In this document: in pieces, positions 23,726 to 31,982 of the stretch
Layout: each line of letters begins with the position of its first letter
How positions within the stretch are numbered: the stretch's first letter is position 1
NCBI GenBank assembly: GCA_016871775.1
Contig: VHCI01000027.1
Coordinates: 1-32,160 of the forward strand
Direction of reading: 5' to 3'
Source of the DNA: Verrucomicrobiota bacterium
GTDB lineage: Bacteria; Verrucomicrobiota; Verrucomicrobiia; Opitutales; Opitutaceae
Length of the DNA stretch: 32,160 nucleotides
Translations under genes and position numbers: made by a program
Notes under the pieces: model-generated
Seen by the model: the letters and a program-made list of their open reading frames with translations, nothing else
Database searches by the model: none
What the model was told of the DNA's origin: nothing

Positions 23726-23851
23726 TCACCGGCCGAGCACGTGGCGCACGAGGAGCAGCCCGAGCGGCAGCAGCACCAGCAAGACCGTGGCCAGCAACAG
23801 CCACGACCGCGCCCGCTCCGCCGCCTGCCGTTCCTCCTCTGTGGGCTCCAT
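23726..23851 (-). CDS. Small single-pass membrane protein (41 residues)
   Basis: An ATG-started frame encodes 41 residues: an acidic/polar N-terminus (MEPTEEERQAAERARS), one strongly hydrophobic helix (about 17-35, Leu/Val-rich) and a short basic end RHVLGR. The helix length and the positive C-terminal flank fit a real small membrane protein. The ribosome-binding site is weak and no family is recognised. It lies between tRNA-Ala and the oppositely oriented EVE-domain gene. Confidence 0.45.
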   Translation of the reverse strand: MEPTEEERQAAERARSWLLLATVLLVLLPLGLLLVRHVLGR

Positions 23852-23949
23852 CGAGGGACAACGCAACCGGCCCCCAACCGACCCTCAAGGCGGAAACGCG
23901 CCGGAGGGTTTCGCTGGCGTCGCCCGTCTCTCCGTGGCACGCGGTAGGG

Positions 23950-24378
23950 ATGCCTACCCGTACCGCCCCGCCCCAGCACTGGCTGGTGAAGTCCGAGCCC
24001 GAGACCTACTCCTGGGCCGACTTCCAGCGCGAACGCGCCACCGCGTGGACCGGCGTGCGCAACTATTCCGCCCGGCTGAACCTGCTCGCGATGCGCGAGG
24101 GCGACCGTGTGCTCTTCTACGAGAGCGTCTCCACCAAGGCGGTGGTCGGCACCGCCCGTGTGGTGCGGACCGCCTTCCCCGATTCCACCGCCCCCGGCGA
24201 GAACTGGGTCGCGGTGCAACTCGAGGCCGGAGAACCTCTCACGGCCCCGGTCACGCTCGCTCGGGTCAAGGCTGAGCCCGCCCTGAAGGCAATGGCCCTG
24301 CTCCGGCTCTCGCGACTGTCGGTCCAGCCCCTCACCGCTGCGGAGTACGCTCGTGTCGTGCGGCTCGGCGCTGGCTGA
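23950..24378 (+). CDS. EVE-domain protein
   Basis: The 142-residue protein consists of one EVE domain. The opening HWLVKSEPETYSWADF (10-25), the WTGVRNYSARLNLLAMREGDRVLFYES block (33-59) and the later ENWVAVQLEA segment are characteristic. EVE domains have a PUA-like fold and are thought to bind modified nucleotides or RNA/DNA bases. The protein is of full family length. It lies 32 bases upstream of the prephenate dehydrogenase gene and may share its transcript, although the functions appear unrelated. Confidence 0.93.
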   Translation: MPTRTAPPQHWLVKSEPETYSWADFQRERATAWTGVRNYSARLNLLAMREGDRVLFYESVSTKAVVGTARVVRTAFPDSTAPGENWVAVQLEAGEPLTAPVTLARVKAEPALKAMALLRLSRLSVQPLTAAEYARVVRLGAG

Positions 24379-24410
24379 ACGGGGCCTCGCCGCTCGACAC
24401 CGGACACCAT

Positions 24411-25289
24411 TTGGGCGTGACTGCCCCCGTGACTGCCTTCGCCCAGCTCACCCTGCTCGCCCCTGGACTTCTCGGCGGCTCCGTGGCCCGCGCCGCCCGC
24501 GACGCCGGGCTCGCCCGGCGCATCGTGCTCTGGGCCCGCCGCCCGGAAACCCGCGCCGCGCTGCGCGGCCAAACTTGGTGCGACGCCGCGCCCGACACGC
24601 TGGAAGAGGCGGCCACAGGGGCCAGCCTCGTGGTGATCGCCAGCCCGGTAGACCAGATCGCGACCCTCGCCGCACGGGTCCGTCCGGCGCTGCCCGCCGG
24701 GGCACTTGTCACGGACGTCGGAAGCGTTAAGGCGGAGGTTTGCCGCGCCGCCGCGGACGCGCTCGGGGACCGGGCGGTGTTCGTCGGCGCGCACCCCATG
24801 GCCGGTTCGGAAAAGACCGGCTGGGAGCATTCGCGGGCCGACCTGTTCCAAGGCCGCGCCTGCTTCATCACGCCGCGGCCGGAGACGCCCCCTGCGGCCG
24901 TCGAAACGGTCGCGGCCTTCTGGCGCGCGCTCGGTTGCCGGGTATCTGCGGTTTCGCCGGCCATGCACGACCGGATCGTCGCCCACATCAGTCACCTACC
25001 ACAGCTCGCGGCCTCGGCCCTCTGTGCTACCCTTGCCGGACGCGATCCCGGCTGGCGCGAGTTCGCGGGTGGGGGCCTGCGGGACACCACCCGCATCGCC
25101 GGCAGCGATCCGGGACTCTGGCGCACCATCCTCGCGCAAAACCGCGCCGAGGTGCTCGCGGCCCTCGACCTCTACCTCAGGGAACTGCAGGGCGCCCGCG
25201 CCGCGCTGGCCGGAGATGATCTCACGGCGGTGACCGAGCTGCTCGAACGCGGCCGCGCGTACCGCGCCGGCGTCGCCCCGGCCCCCTGA
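24411..25289 (+). CDS. tyrA: Prephenate dehydrogenase family protein
   Basis: The 292-residue enzyme of tyrosine synthesis converts prephenate to 4-hydroxyphenylpyruvate with NAD(P). It has the N-terminal nucleotide-binding loop LLAPGLLGGSVARAA (about 14-28), VTDVGSVKAEVC (99-110) and GAHPMAGSEKTGWEHSRADLF (127-147), with the family His and Ser. HISHLPQLAASAL follows near 192-204 and GGGLRDTTRIAGSDPGLWRTI near 219-239. The first Gly of the usual GxGxxG loop is Ala here. The start is uncertain: TTG at 24411, or GTG at 24417 or 24429. It is followed after 4 bases by the polyprenyl synthase gene. Confidence 0.9.
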   Translation: MGVTAPVTAFAQLTLLAPGLLGGSVARAARDAGLARRIVLWARRPETRAALRGQTWCDAAPDTLEEAATGASLVVIASPVDQIATLAARVRPALPAGALVTDVGSVKAEVCRAAADALGDRAVFVGAHPMAGSEKTGWEHSRADLFQGRACFITPRPETPPAAVETVAAFWRALGCRVSAVSPAMHDRIVAHISHLPQLAASALCATLAGRDPGWREFAGGGLRDTTRIAGSDPGLWRTILAQNRAEVLAALDLYLRELQGARAALAGDDLTAVTELLERGRAYRAGVAPAP

Positions 25290-25293
25290 ACCG

Positions 25294-26178
25294 ATGGATC
25301 CCGCCCCGTTGCTCGCCCGGCGAGTCGCCCTCTTTGAGGCGGCCCTTGATCGCCTGACACCGCTGGCGGACACCCGCCCCGCCCGCCTCCACCAAGCGAT
25401 GCGCTACAGCCTCGAGGCGGGCGGCAAGCGCCTCCGCCCCGTGCTTTGCCTCGCCGCCGCGGAACTCTGCGGGGCTTCGCCCGAAGACGCGCTGCCCGCC
25501 GCCGTGGCCCTCGAATGCGTCCACACCTACTCCCTGATCCACGACGACCTGCCGTGCCTGGACAACGATGACCTTCGCCGCGGCCGCCCCGCTCTCCACC
25601 GGGCCTTTGATGAGGCGACCGCCCTGCTCGCCGGCGACGCCCTGCTCACCCACGCCTTCGTGCTGCTGAGCACCGTCCACGCTGGCTGCCCCGCCCTCGC
25701 CCACGCCCTGATCCGGGAACTGGCGGACGCCGCCGGCAGTCGCCGCCTGATCGGCGGGCAAATGGAGGACGTGCTCGCCGAGAAAAGGCCGGACGTCTCC
25801 GCCGCGGATCTGGAGTTCATCCATCGCAACAAGACCGCGGCGATGCTGGAGGCCTCCCTGGTAATGGGCGGACTTGTCGCCGGCGCCCCGGAAGGAACCC
25901 TGGCGGCGCTCCGCCGCGCCGGCAACCACCTCGGGCTCTGCTTCCAGATTGTGGACGACATCCTCGATGCCACCGCGAACCCAGCCACGCTGGGGAAGAC
26001 GCCCGGCAAGGACGCCCGCGCCGGCAAGGTGACCTATGTCAGATTGCACGGGCTGGAAACCGCGCGGCGGCTGGCGTCCGAACAGACCGAGGCCGCGCTT
26101 CGCGAGCTGGCGGCCGTCCCCGGGGAATCGGCCTTCCTGCGTGCGCTGGTCGCCAGCCTTGCCCGCCGCGATCGTTAG
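25294..26178 (+). CDS. ispA: Polyprenyl (farnesyl/geranyl) diphosphate synthase
   Basis: The 294-residue enzyme condenses isopentenyl diphosphate with allylic diphosphates. It shows GGKRLRP (43-49), the first Asp-rich motif DDLPCLD (84-90) followed by NDDLRRGRP, GGQMED (154-159) and the second Asp-rich motif DDILD (221-225). HTYS just before the first motif is typical of bacterial farnesyl diphosphate synthases of this length. Product chain length cannot be fixed from sequence alone. Its last codons overlap the end of the convergent citramalate synthase gene by 4 bases. Confidence 0.92.
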   Translation: MDPAPLLARRVALFEAALDRLTPLADTRPARLHQAMRYSLEAGGKRLRPVLCLAAAELCGASPEDALPAAVALECVHTYSLIHDDLPCLDNDDLRRGRPALHRAFDEATALLAGDALLTHAFVLLSTVHAGCPALAHALIRELADAAGSRRLIGGQMEDVLAEKRPDVSAADLEFIHRNKTAAMLEASLVMGGLVAGAPEGTLAALRRAGNHLGLCFQIVDDILDATANPATLGKTPGKDARAGKVTYVRLHGLETARRLASEQTEAALRELAAVPGESAFLRALVASLARRDR

Positions 26179-27752
26179 GACTTGCCGGCGGCGGCCGTCG
26201 AGAGCTTGAACTCCACCGACTCGCGCAAGGCTTCCCAGCTGGCGTCGATGATGTTGTCGCTCACCCCGACCGTGCCCCAGATGCGCGCGCCGTCGCCGCT
26301 CTCGATCAGCACGCGCGTGCGGGCCCCGGCGCCGCGGGTCCCCTCGAGGATCCGGACCTTGTAATCGCGCAGGACGACGTCGCGCAGGACCGGGTAGGTG
26401 CCCTCCAGGGCGAGGCGGAGCGCCCGGTCCAAGGCGCCGACGGGACCGGCGTCCTCAGCCACGGTATGGACCGTGCGGTCGTCGACCTTAAGCTTCACGG
26501 TGGCCTCGGCCACAAGCTCGCCCCGGTGCTGCTCGATGATCACGCGGTAGCCCTCGACCTCGAAGAACGAGCGCTGGGAGCCAAGGTGCCGCTCGACGAG
26601 GAGCCGGAAGGAGGCGTCCGCCGCCTCATACTCGTAGCCGCGGAACTCGCGGGCCTTGAGCTCGTCGATCATCCCCTTCATCTCAGGCCGCCGTTCATCC
26701 AGCTCGATGCCGAGCTCGCGGGCCTTGAGCGTGAGGCTGGTCCGACCCGCCATATCGGAGACAAGGACCCTCGTGCGGTTCCCGATCAGCGCCGGATCGA
26801 TGTGCTCGTAGCTGCGGGCCACCTTGCCGGCGGCGTTGGCGTGAAGGCCTCCCTTGTGGGCGAAGGCGGAGAGGCCGACAAACGGAGCCTTCGGGTCCGG
26901 CCGCAGGTTCGCGAGGTCATCAAAGAAAAGCGAGAGGTCGCGCAACTGGCCCAGTTGGGGCCGGCAATGCGCCCTGCGATCCAGCTTCAGGAACAGATTC
27001 GGCAGGATCGTAGTGAGGTTCGCGTTCCCGACGCGCTCCCCGTAGCCGTTGATCGTACCCTGCACGAGGGAGGCGCCGGCGGCCACCCCCGCGAGGGAGA
27101 GCGCCACCCCGAGCCCGCAGTCGTTGTGGCAGTGCACGCCGACCCGCTCCGCCCCGAACTCGCGCACGACCCGCGCGACAATCTCGCGGAACTCCTCCAC
27201 CATCGTGCCACCGTTGGTGTCGCAAAGGGTGAGGTTGCTTGCGCCGCCGCGGATCGCCGCCGCCAGGGTCCGCAGGGCGTAGTCGGGATCCGCCTTGTAC
27301 CCGTCGAAGAAATGCTCCGCGTCGTGGATCACCTCGCGGCCGGCCGCGACCAAGTGCCGGGCAGAATCCTCAATCATCGCGAGGTTTTCCTCGAGGGTCG
27401 TGCGCAGGATCTCGGTGACGTGCAGGTTCCACGTCTTGCCCACGATCGTCAGGACGGGCATCCCGCTGTCCAACAGCGTCCTCAATTGAGCGTCGTCGCC
27501 CGGGCGGACGCCCGCCCGGCGGGTCGAGCCGAAGGCGGCGAGCCGCGCGTGGCGCAGGCGCAGGTGCTTGGCCTCCTGGAAGAAGGTGATGTCCCGCGGG
27601 TTGGAGCCCGGGAAGCCGCCCTCGATGTAGTCGACGCCGAACTGGTCCAGCTTCTCGGCGATGAGCAGCTTGTCCGCGACCGAGAAGCTAATCCCCTCCC
27701 CCTGCGTGCCGTCGCGGAGGGTCGTGTCGTAGATTTTTAGGGGGAAGCTCAT
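26175..27752 (-). CDS. cimA: (R)-citramalate synthase
   Basis: The 525-residue protein belongs to the isopropylmalate/citramalate synthase family. DTTLRDGTQGEGISFS covers 9-24, FGVDYIEGGFPGSNPRD covers 38-54, the metal-binding HCHND is at 207-211, and NGYGERVGNANL follows near 236-247. FVGLSAFAHKGGLHANA is at about 285-302, and a LeuA-type regulatory domain occupies about 380-520. The GEGISFSVADKL and YIEGGFPGSNPRD segments match the citramalate synthase branch, which makes isoleucine from pyruvate and acetyl-CoA. I chose the ATG at 27752, which overlaps the stop of the upstream DUF2851 gene by 4 bases. Confidence 0.9.
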   Translation of the reverse strand: MSFPLKIYDTTLRDGTQGEGISFSVADKLLIAEKLDQFGVDYIEGGFPGSNPRDITFFQEAKHLRLRHARLAAFGSTRRAGVRPGDDAQLRTLLDSGMPVLTIVGKTWNLHVTEILRTTLEENLAMIEDSARHLVAAGREVIHDAEHFFDGYKADPDYALRTLAAAIRGGASNLTLCDTNGGTMVEEFREIVARVVREFGAERVGVHCHNDCGLGVALSLAGVAAGASLVQGTINGYGERVGNANLTTILPNLFLKLDRRAHCRPQLGQLRDLSLFFDDLANLRPDPKAPFVGLSAFAHKGGLHANAAGKVARSYEHIDPALIGNRTRVLVSDMAGRTSLTLKARELGIELDERRPEMKGMIDELKAREFRGYEYEAADASFRLLVERHLGSQRSFFEVEGYRVIIEQHRGELVAEATVKLKVDDRTVHTVAEDAGPVGALDRALRLALEGTYPVLRDVVLRDYKVRILEGTRGAGARTRVLIESGDGARIWGTVGVSDNIIDASWEALRESVEFKLSTAAAGKS

Positions 27753-29032
27753 GGCAACTCGCCATCCTTGGGCGCCGCTCCGGGACTGGCAAGGGAGCAT
27801 TTGGCCGTCTCACGCTCAAGCAGCCAGCCGAGCAGGCCCTGCGCCAGGCCGTGGCATTGCGGCTGCACGCGGCCGTCCGCGACGCCCAGCCGGCGGAGGG
27901 CCAGCCGGACCCCGGCGGGCGTGTCGCCGAGGAACCAGTGAAACCACCACGCTCGGAGCCCCGCGCCACCCTCCGCGGCCGCGAGCGGCAGCAGCGCGTC
28001 CGTGATCAGGTTGTCGAACCGCCCGCCCGCCGGACCCGGAATGCCCAGCCCGGTCGCCAGCTCCGCCCGGACCCGGCGCAGCGCGAGCCGGCGGCGCTCC
28101 ATCCCGGTTTCCCCCGCCTCCTCGGCGGGCGGCCTCCGTTCCGCCCAAATTCGGAACCAGCCGGGCCAGTCCGGACCGTTCCGCTGCCACGCGGCATACG
28201 TGCGCAACCGGAGTGACGGCTGGTTGGCGGGGCGCACCCCCTGCACCCGCCAGGCACCCTCCTCCGACTCCCACGCTACCGACGGGTCCACCCGGCCCTG
28301 CACCCAGTCTTCGCGCGGGAAGGCGGCGGCGACGCGCAGCATTGGCGCCCGGTTCGCGCCGTACCCGAGCACCTCGAGGGCGGCGTGATGGCAGGCTGCG
28401 TCCCAGCCCAGCCGCCGGAGGCACAGGCCGGCAAAACGCACCTTCTGGGCCCAGCGCCGCGCCGCCTGCGCCGCGAGTTCCCGCCGCAGTTCCGCCAGCG
28501 GTAGCGGGGCGAGGGCCTCCACGAGGCCGAGCCACATGTCGCCAGCGAGCGTCTCGACCGCGTCGTCGGCGGCAAACTCCTCCAGTCCGCGATGGAGGAG
28601 CGGTAGGAGAGCCGCGACGGGGATTTCCACCCCTGCCAAGCCCCGGGTGACCAGCCCTGCGGCCGGTGGGAACAGCACGACGTGGAGGAGCACGCCCGCG
28701 TAGGCGGGATCGCGGGCGTGGCCGTGCGCGTCCCAATCCCGCGTGTCGAGGTGGACCTCGATGTCGCCGGTGACGGGTGGATCCGCGCCGAAGGCGATGC
28801 GGGCACCCAAGAAGTCGGGGCCGGCAAGGTGGTTCCAGCGCCCCGGGTCGAGGACGCGGACCGGTCGTCCCGCGGCGGTGGCGAGCGCGGCGCGCTCGAA
28901 GTCCCCGCGCCACCAGATCTTCTGCAGGAGGCGTTCCGGGAAAAGGAAGCCCCCGTAGAGGCCCTGATATTCGGCGAGCGAAGCGATGGCGTGCACGGGG
29001 TGGGAGGCTGGCGTCGGCAGGGGCGGTAGCAC
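27749..29032 (-). CDS. DUF2851 family protein
   Basis: The 427-residue protein has the N-terminal pattern FPERLLQKIWWRGDF, then LDPGRWNHLAGPDFLGARI and TGDIEVHLDTRDWDAHGHARD and YAGVLLHVVLF. This is characteristic of DUF2851, a conserved family of unknown function in Bacteroidota and Verrucomicrobiota. The invariant N, GPDF, E-H and D-W-x-x-H residues look like a metal or catalytic site, perhaps nuclease-like, but this is a guess. It probably starts at GTG 29032 (a second GTG at 28996 is possible). It shares a transcript with the citramalate synthase gene through an ATGA overlap. Confidence 0.85.
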   Translation of the reverse strand: MLPPLPTPASHPVHAIASLAEYQGLYGGFLFPERLLQKIWWRGDFERAALATAAGRPVRVLDPGRWNHLAGPDFLGARIAFGADPPVTGDIEVHLDTRDWDAHGHARDPAYAGVLLHVVLFPPAAGLVTRGLAGVEIPVAALLPLLHRGLEEFAADDAVETLAGDMWLGLVEALAPLPLAELRRELAAQAARRWAQKVRFAGLCLRRLGWDAACHHAALEVLGYGANRAPMLRVAAAFPREDWVQGRVDPSVAWESEEGAWRVQGVRPANQPSLRLRTYAAWQRNGPDWPGWFRIWAERRPPAEEAGETGMERRRLALRRVRAELATGLGIPGPAGGRFDNLITDALLPLAAAEGGAGLRAWWFHWFLGDTPAGVRLALRRLGVADGRVQPQCHGLAQGLLGWLLERETAKCSLASPGAAPKDGELP

Positions 29033-29120
29033 GCCGTGCGAGGCCCCGAAACGCGGGTGGATGCGGCCGGAGAAAGCTGGACCCGTGAAGGCGGATGCGT
29101 GAGCATCCTACGGTCTGACC

Positions 29121-29210
29121 GGAGAGGTGGCAGAGTGGTCTATTGCGGAAGTCTTGAAAACTTCTGTGGGCGAAAGCTCACCGGGGGTTCGAATCCCTCC
29201 CTCTCCGCCA
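29121..29210 (+). tRNA. tRNA-Ser (TGA)
   Basis: A class II tRNA of 90 bases with acceptor GGAGAGG/CCTCTCC, anticodon stem GAAGT/ACTTC and loop CTTGAAA (anticodon TGA). It has the long variable arm expected for Ser, T-loop TTCGAAT and encoded CCA. It marks the border between the housekeeping block and a gene-poor accessory stretch. Confidence 0.95.
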
Positions 29211-29529
29211 GTTTACTCTTATTCCGAACCGAGCGACCGTCGGATTAAAATGCGCAAGTCGCTGTGGGCCGCCGCGGAACAAAAGTGCGACTTTAACGCT
29301 CCAGGAATTAGTTCCGGTTTTGGTCCCCGGCCATCGCGAAAAATCGTCCGGGAATGGTCACTGTTTTGGCGACCGTTAAAATTCTGCGCGTGAAATTCGG
29401 AAGCGCTATTATTCCTGCCGCACTCGGTGACAGGCATCCAACTCCAGACGCTCAGGAAGGTAATGTAGCACGACCCTCGCCAGTTCTCGCTGTTCCTCCT
29501 GGATACCATGCGGACCTTCGCTTGACGCG
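29211..29529. other. Gene-poor stretch after tRNA-Ser
   Basis: About 320 bases with clearly lower GC than the rest of the window and no recognisable gene. Its position directly after a tRNA 3' end, followed by a toxin gene and an insertion sequence, is typical of an integration site. I found no second copy of the tRNA 3' end and no integrase in the window. Confidence 0.35.
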
Positions 29530-29730
29530 GTGCTTGTTCGGATGATCCTCGCCTCCATGCAACCGACCCCGCCCGCTCCCGCAAAGGCTGTAGCCCGCAA
29601 GGCACGAATGTATCCAAAGCATGGGGTCGCGAGAAGAGGCCCCTCGTTTGGTGCTGCGGTCAAGAAATACGCTGGCATCGTGCAATCTGGTATCGGCAAT
29701 CTTTCCGTGCGTGAAGGATTCAGCCGTTAA
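29530..29730 (+). CDS. Possible antitoxin, short or decayed
   Basis: A 66-residue frame ends 20 bases inside the PIN toxin gene. Its last 22 residues (KKYAGIVQSGIGNLSVREGF plus two more) resemble the C-terminal tail of antitoxins paired with PIN toxins, which often end in S-x-x-G-x-x-L-S-x-x-x-x-F. The N-terminal part shows no ribbon-helix-helix or AbrB motif, so the DNA-binding half may be lost or frameshifted. ATG 29557 is an alternative start. Confidence 0.3.
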   Translation: MLVRMILASMQPTPPAPAKAVARKARMYPKHGVARRGPSFGAAVKKYAGIVQSGIGNLSVREGFSR

Positions 29731-30136
29731 CTATCTGGTGGATGCGGGGCCACTGATCGGCTTTCTCGATCGCGACGACCAGTGGCACGACTGGAGCGTT
29801 CAGACTCTGGCCGTTATTGACGACCCCCTTGCCACCACTGAAACCGCCGCTGCGGAGGCTTGCCATCGATTGAGACATTTGCGTCCTGCGCTGGCGGTGA
29901 TACCGCAACTTATCGATGAGGGCCGATTGGTTCTCTTACCCGTGCTCGCGACCCAGCCGCGACGCATCGGCGAACTTCTGTCGAAGTATCCGCGAATGGA
30001 CTTGGGCGATGCCACTCTCGTCGCCCTGTCTGAGATCTACCCGCGAGCGCGCCTGATCACTTTGGACGATGATTTTCGGCACTATCGGCGGTTGCGCCAC
30101 CAGGCGGTTCCGCTCGTGATGCCGGACAGCAAGTAA
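29711..30136 (+). CDS. PIN-domain ribonuclease toxin (VapC-like)
   Basis: The 141-residue protein has the PIN-domain acidic residues in order: Asp11 in YLVDAGPLI, Glu44 or Glu49 in TTETAAAEACHRLR, Asp97 and Asp100 in MDLGDATLVAL, and Asp119-Asp120 in LITLDDDFRHYR. PIN toxins cleave RNA, often tRNA, and are held in check by an antitoxin encoded just upstream. I chose the GTG at 29711 because the domain begins there; the frame is open further upstream. The preceding frame (29530-29730) overlaps it by 20 bases and may be the antitoxin. Confidence 0.82.
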   Translation: MKDSAVNYLVDAGPLIGFLDRDDQWHDWSVQTLAVIDDPLATTETAAAEACHRLRHLRPALAVIPQLIDEGRLVLLPVLATQPRRIGELLSKYPRMDLGDATLVALSEIYPRARLITLDDDFRHYRRLRHQAVPLVMPDSK

Positions 30137-30728
30137 CTGGCGCGAATCTGCAACATGGGTGGCGCCGACCCTTGGCGAAGCCGGCCGCTCCGGTTTTGGG
30201 GCCTCCGCGGCCGGCACTTCGCACGCTGGTTCAGTTGGTCTTTCTCTGGTGGCAGGGTCCATGGGCCGCGTCTTTCGGGACGCAGCATAGCAGTCGGTGT
30301 CGAAGCCCTCAACGCCGATTCCGCCCCATGCCGTGCGGACAACACGCAGACGTGCCGAATTTGCCGTTCGCTTGAAGCTGCGCTCCCGCTCCCGTCAAAC
30401 CCGGCACGACTGCTCACTGGCCAGTTTCACCCTGACTGCGCAAACGGAATCGCAGACTCCGTTCAGCCAAGCTGAACGACGACTGCTTTCCTGCGCCCAA
30501 GCAGGCACGTGCCATCAATGCCATGCCATCCCCCCAGCAACAGCCCGAACCCTCCTCCAACTCAATGCAGCCGCCCCCCCAATGAACCCGACCTCGACCT
30601 TATCCTCCAAGACAGCTGCCAGCCTATCCACGCCGCCCTATCCGTGACCGCCAAAACCCCACGAAATCCGCTTCATCCTTGAAGCCCTCAACGTACCCAT
30701 CGCGAAGGAAAGTCGCGCGAATTGGGCT
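30137..30728. other. Gene-poor stretch with one strong stem-loop
   Basis: No supported gene lies between the PIN toxin and the insertion sequence. A 9-bp inverted repeat GCCGGCCGC/GCGGCCGGC (30180-30188 and 30207-30215) with an 18-base loop is flanked by CGAAG and CTTCG segments that extend the stem across a small bulge. Codon-like order is absent in the rest, and short frames found here have no known domain. Confidence 0.35.
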
Positions 30729-30751
30729 TGCCTCGAAAAAGTGGACAGTGA
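30729..30751 (+). repeat. IS terminal inverted repeat, orfB side
   Basis: The 23 bases start TGCCTCGAAAAAGTGGACAG and match the reverse complement of 32071-32093 at 18 positions. They lie just after the orfB stop codon. Confidence 0.75.
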
Positions 30752-30752
30752 T

Positions 30753-31700
30753 TCAGGCCGCTTTGCTGTCCTTCTTGGTTGGTTGTTTTTCGAAAGCCAC
30801 AGGTGAAAGGTAGCCGAGCGAGCTGTGGCGCCTCGAGCGGTTGTAAAAGCCTTCGATATAGTCGAAGACGATGAGTTCGGCGGCACGACGACTGATGAGC
30901 ACACCGGCGTCAAGGCCGGTCTCGGTCTTGAGGGTACTCCAGAACGATTCCATCGCCGCATTGTCGTAGCAGTTTCCCTTTCGGCTCATGCTGCAGACCA
31001 TGCCCGCCTCTGTGAGCGCCTGACGGTAGTCTTCACAGGCGTATTGGACCCCGCGGTCGGAGTGGTGCAGCAGTCCCGGTGGCGGCTGACGGTGACGCCT
31101 GGCCCGTGCCAATGCCGCCAACGCCAAACTCGCATGGAGTGTGGGCCCGCAAGCCCAGCCAACGACCAATCGGCTCCACACGTCGAGGATGGCCGCCAAG
31201 TACAACCAGCCTTCGCCGGTTTCGATGCAGGTCAGGTCGGTCATCCAGGACTGGTTCGGCCCGGTCGGCTTGGCCTGTTGCGCGAGCAGGTTTGGCGCCG
31301 GAGGATGCGGATGCCGGCTGTCGGTGGTCCGAGGGCGGCGCCGGTGCTTTTTGCGACCGCGCAGTCCCTTCTCTTTCATCAGCCGGGCACAACGCCGCTT
31401 GCTGATCTTCACTCCCTGGTCGTTCAGGTCAGCGACAATACGCGGAGCGCCGTAGTTCTGACGGCTGCCCGCGTGCGACTGCGCAATCTGCTCGGCCAAA
31501 GTGGCATCCTCCTGTCGACGCTTCGTCGGTCGTTGCCCCAGCCAACGATAGTAGCCGCTGCGCGACACCTGCAAAATCTCGCAGAGTACAGCCACGGGTT
31601 GCACGCCCATCAGCGCCTTGACCTGGGCATACCGCTCCCGGGCGTTTCGGAGAGGATGCCCAACGATTTTTTTAGGACGATCTCCCGTTCCTGCATGCAC
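30753..31700 (-). CDS. IS3-family transposase orfB (DDE integrase)
   Basis: The 315-residue frame carries a helix-turn-helix region (HTH_21-like) and an rve integrase core with the DDE triad. Asp155 is in WMTDLTCIE, Asp215 is in LHHSDRGVQY and Glu251 is in NAAMESFWSTLK, with 35 residues between the second Asp and the Glu, as expected for IS3. The C-terminal YNRSRRHSSLGYLSPVAFE is typical. It is normally made as a fusion with orfA by -1 frameshifting at 31667-31673; its own ATG is at 31700. The frame is intact. Confidence 0.93.
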   Translation of the reverse strand: MHAGTGDRPKKIVGHPLRNARERYAQVKALMGVQPVAVLCEILQVSRSGYYRWLGQRPTKRRQEDATLAEQIAQSHAGSRQNYGAPRIVADLNDQGVKISKRRCARLMKEKGLRGRKKHRRRPRTTDSRHPHPPAPNLLAQQAKPTGPNQSWMTDLTCIETGEGWLYLAAILDVWSRLVVGWACGPTLHASLALAALARARRHRQPPPGLLHHSDRGVQYACEDYRQALTEAGMVCSMSRKGNCYDNAAMESFWSTLKTETGLDAGVLISRRAAELIVFDYIEGFYNRSRRHSSLGYLSPVAFEKQPTKKDSKAA

Positions 31701-31954
31701 ACCATCTCGGCACGCAAGCGCTCAATCTCCCGGGTCGCTTCGTCCAGATTCTGTGGCGCGCCGGTGCTCGCCCCAGGCCGCGGCGCATATTTGCGCCGCC
31801 AATCGTAGAGCATCGATTCGTTCACCCCGAGTTCATCCGCCACCTGCCGCACCGAGCGCGCACCCTGCAACGTCAAGTCGACGGCGTGCCGCTTGAAGTG
31901 CTCCTCGTACTGCCGGCGCGGCTTGTAGCCGCCTTAGTTCTTCGCTTCTTTCAT
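31610..31954 (-). pseudogene. IS3-family transposase orfA, nonsense codon near the start
   Basis: The frame encodes the helix-turn-helix part of the transposase (SVRQVADELGVNESMLYDWR) followed by a leucine-zipper-like segment (LDEATREIERLRAEMVCMQE). The natural start is probably ATG at 31952-31954 (MKEAKN), but codon 7 is TAA (31934-31936). The remaining frame from there to 31610 is open, and the first downstream start is TTG at 31876, just before the helix-turn-helix. The protein would lose about 26 residues if made from that start. A single base change (for example TAC to TAA) explains it. Confidence 0.75.
31667..31673 (-). promoter_or_regulatory. Programmed -1 frameshift site of the IS3 element
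   Basis: On the minus strand the orfA frame reads CTA AAA AAA TCG. The run of seven A forms the slippery heptamer A-AAA-AAA in the right phase, and a one-base backward slip joins orfA to orfB. Confidence 0.8.
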
Positions 31955-31982
31955 GGTGTTCCTTCCGCGGCCCTCATCCCAT

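Noticed and set aside
26466-27740. 424-residue plus-strand frame opposite citramalate synthase
   Set aside because: An antisense shadow without any domain; the minus strand is clearly cimA.
29219-29617. 132-residue minus-strand frame after tRNA-Ser
   Set aside because: No recognisable domain, irregular composition and no start context; left as gene-poor DNA.
30130-30260. Integron cassette site (attC)
   Set aside because: A bulged stem is present, but the RYYYAAC and GTTRRRY core boxes are not found in the expected places and no integrase is in the window.
30155-30475. Short plus-strand frame after the PIN toxin
   Set aside because: It crosses the stem-loop, is rich in Trp/Arg/Ser and shows no domain; likely non-coding.
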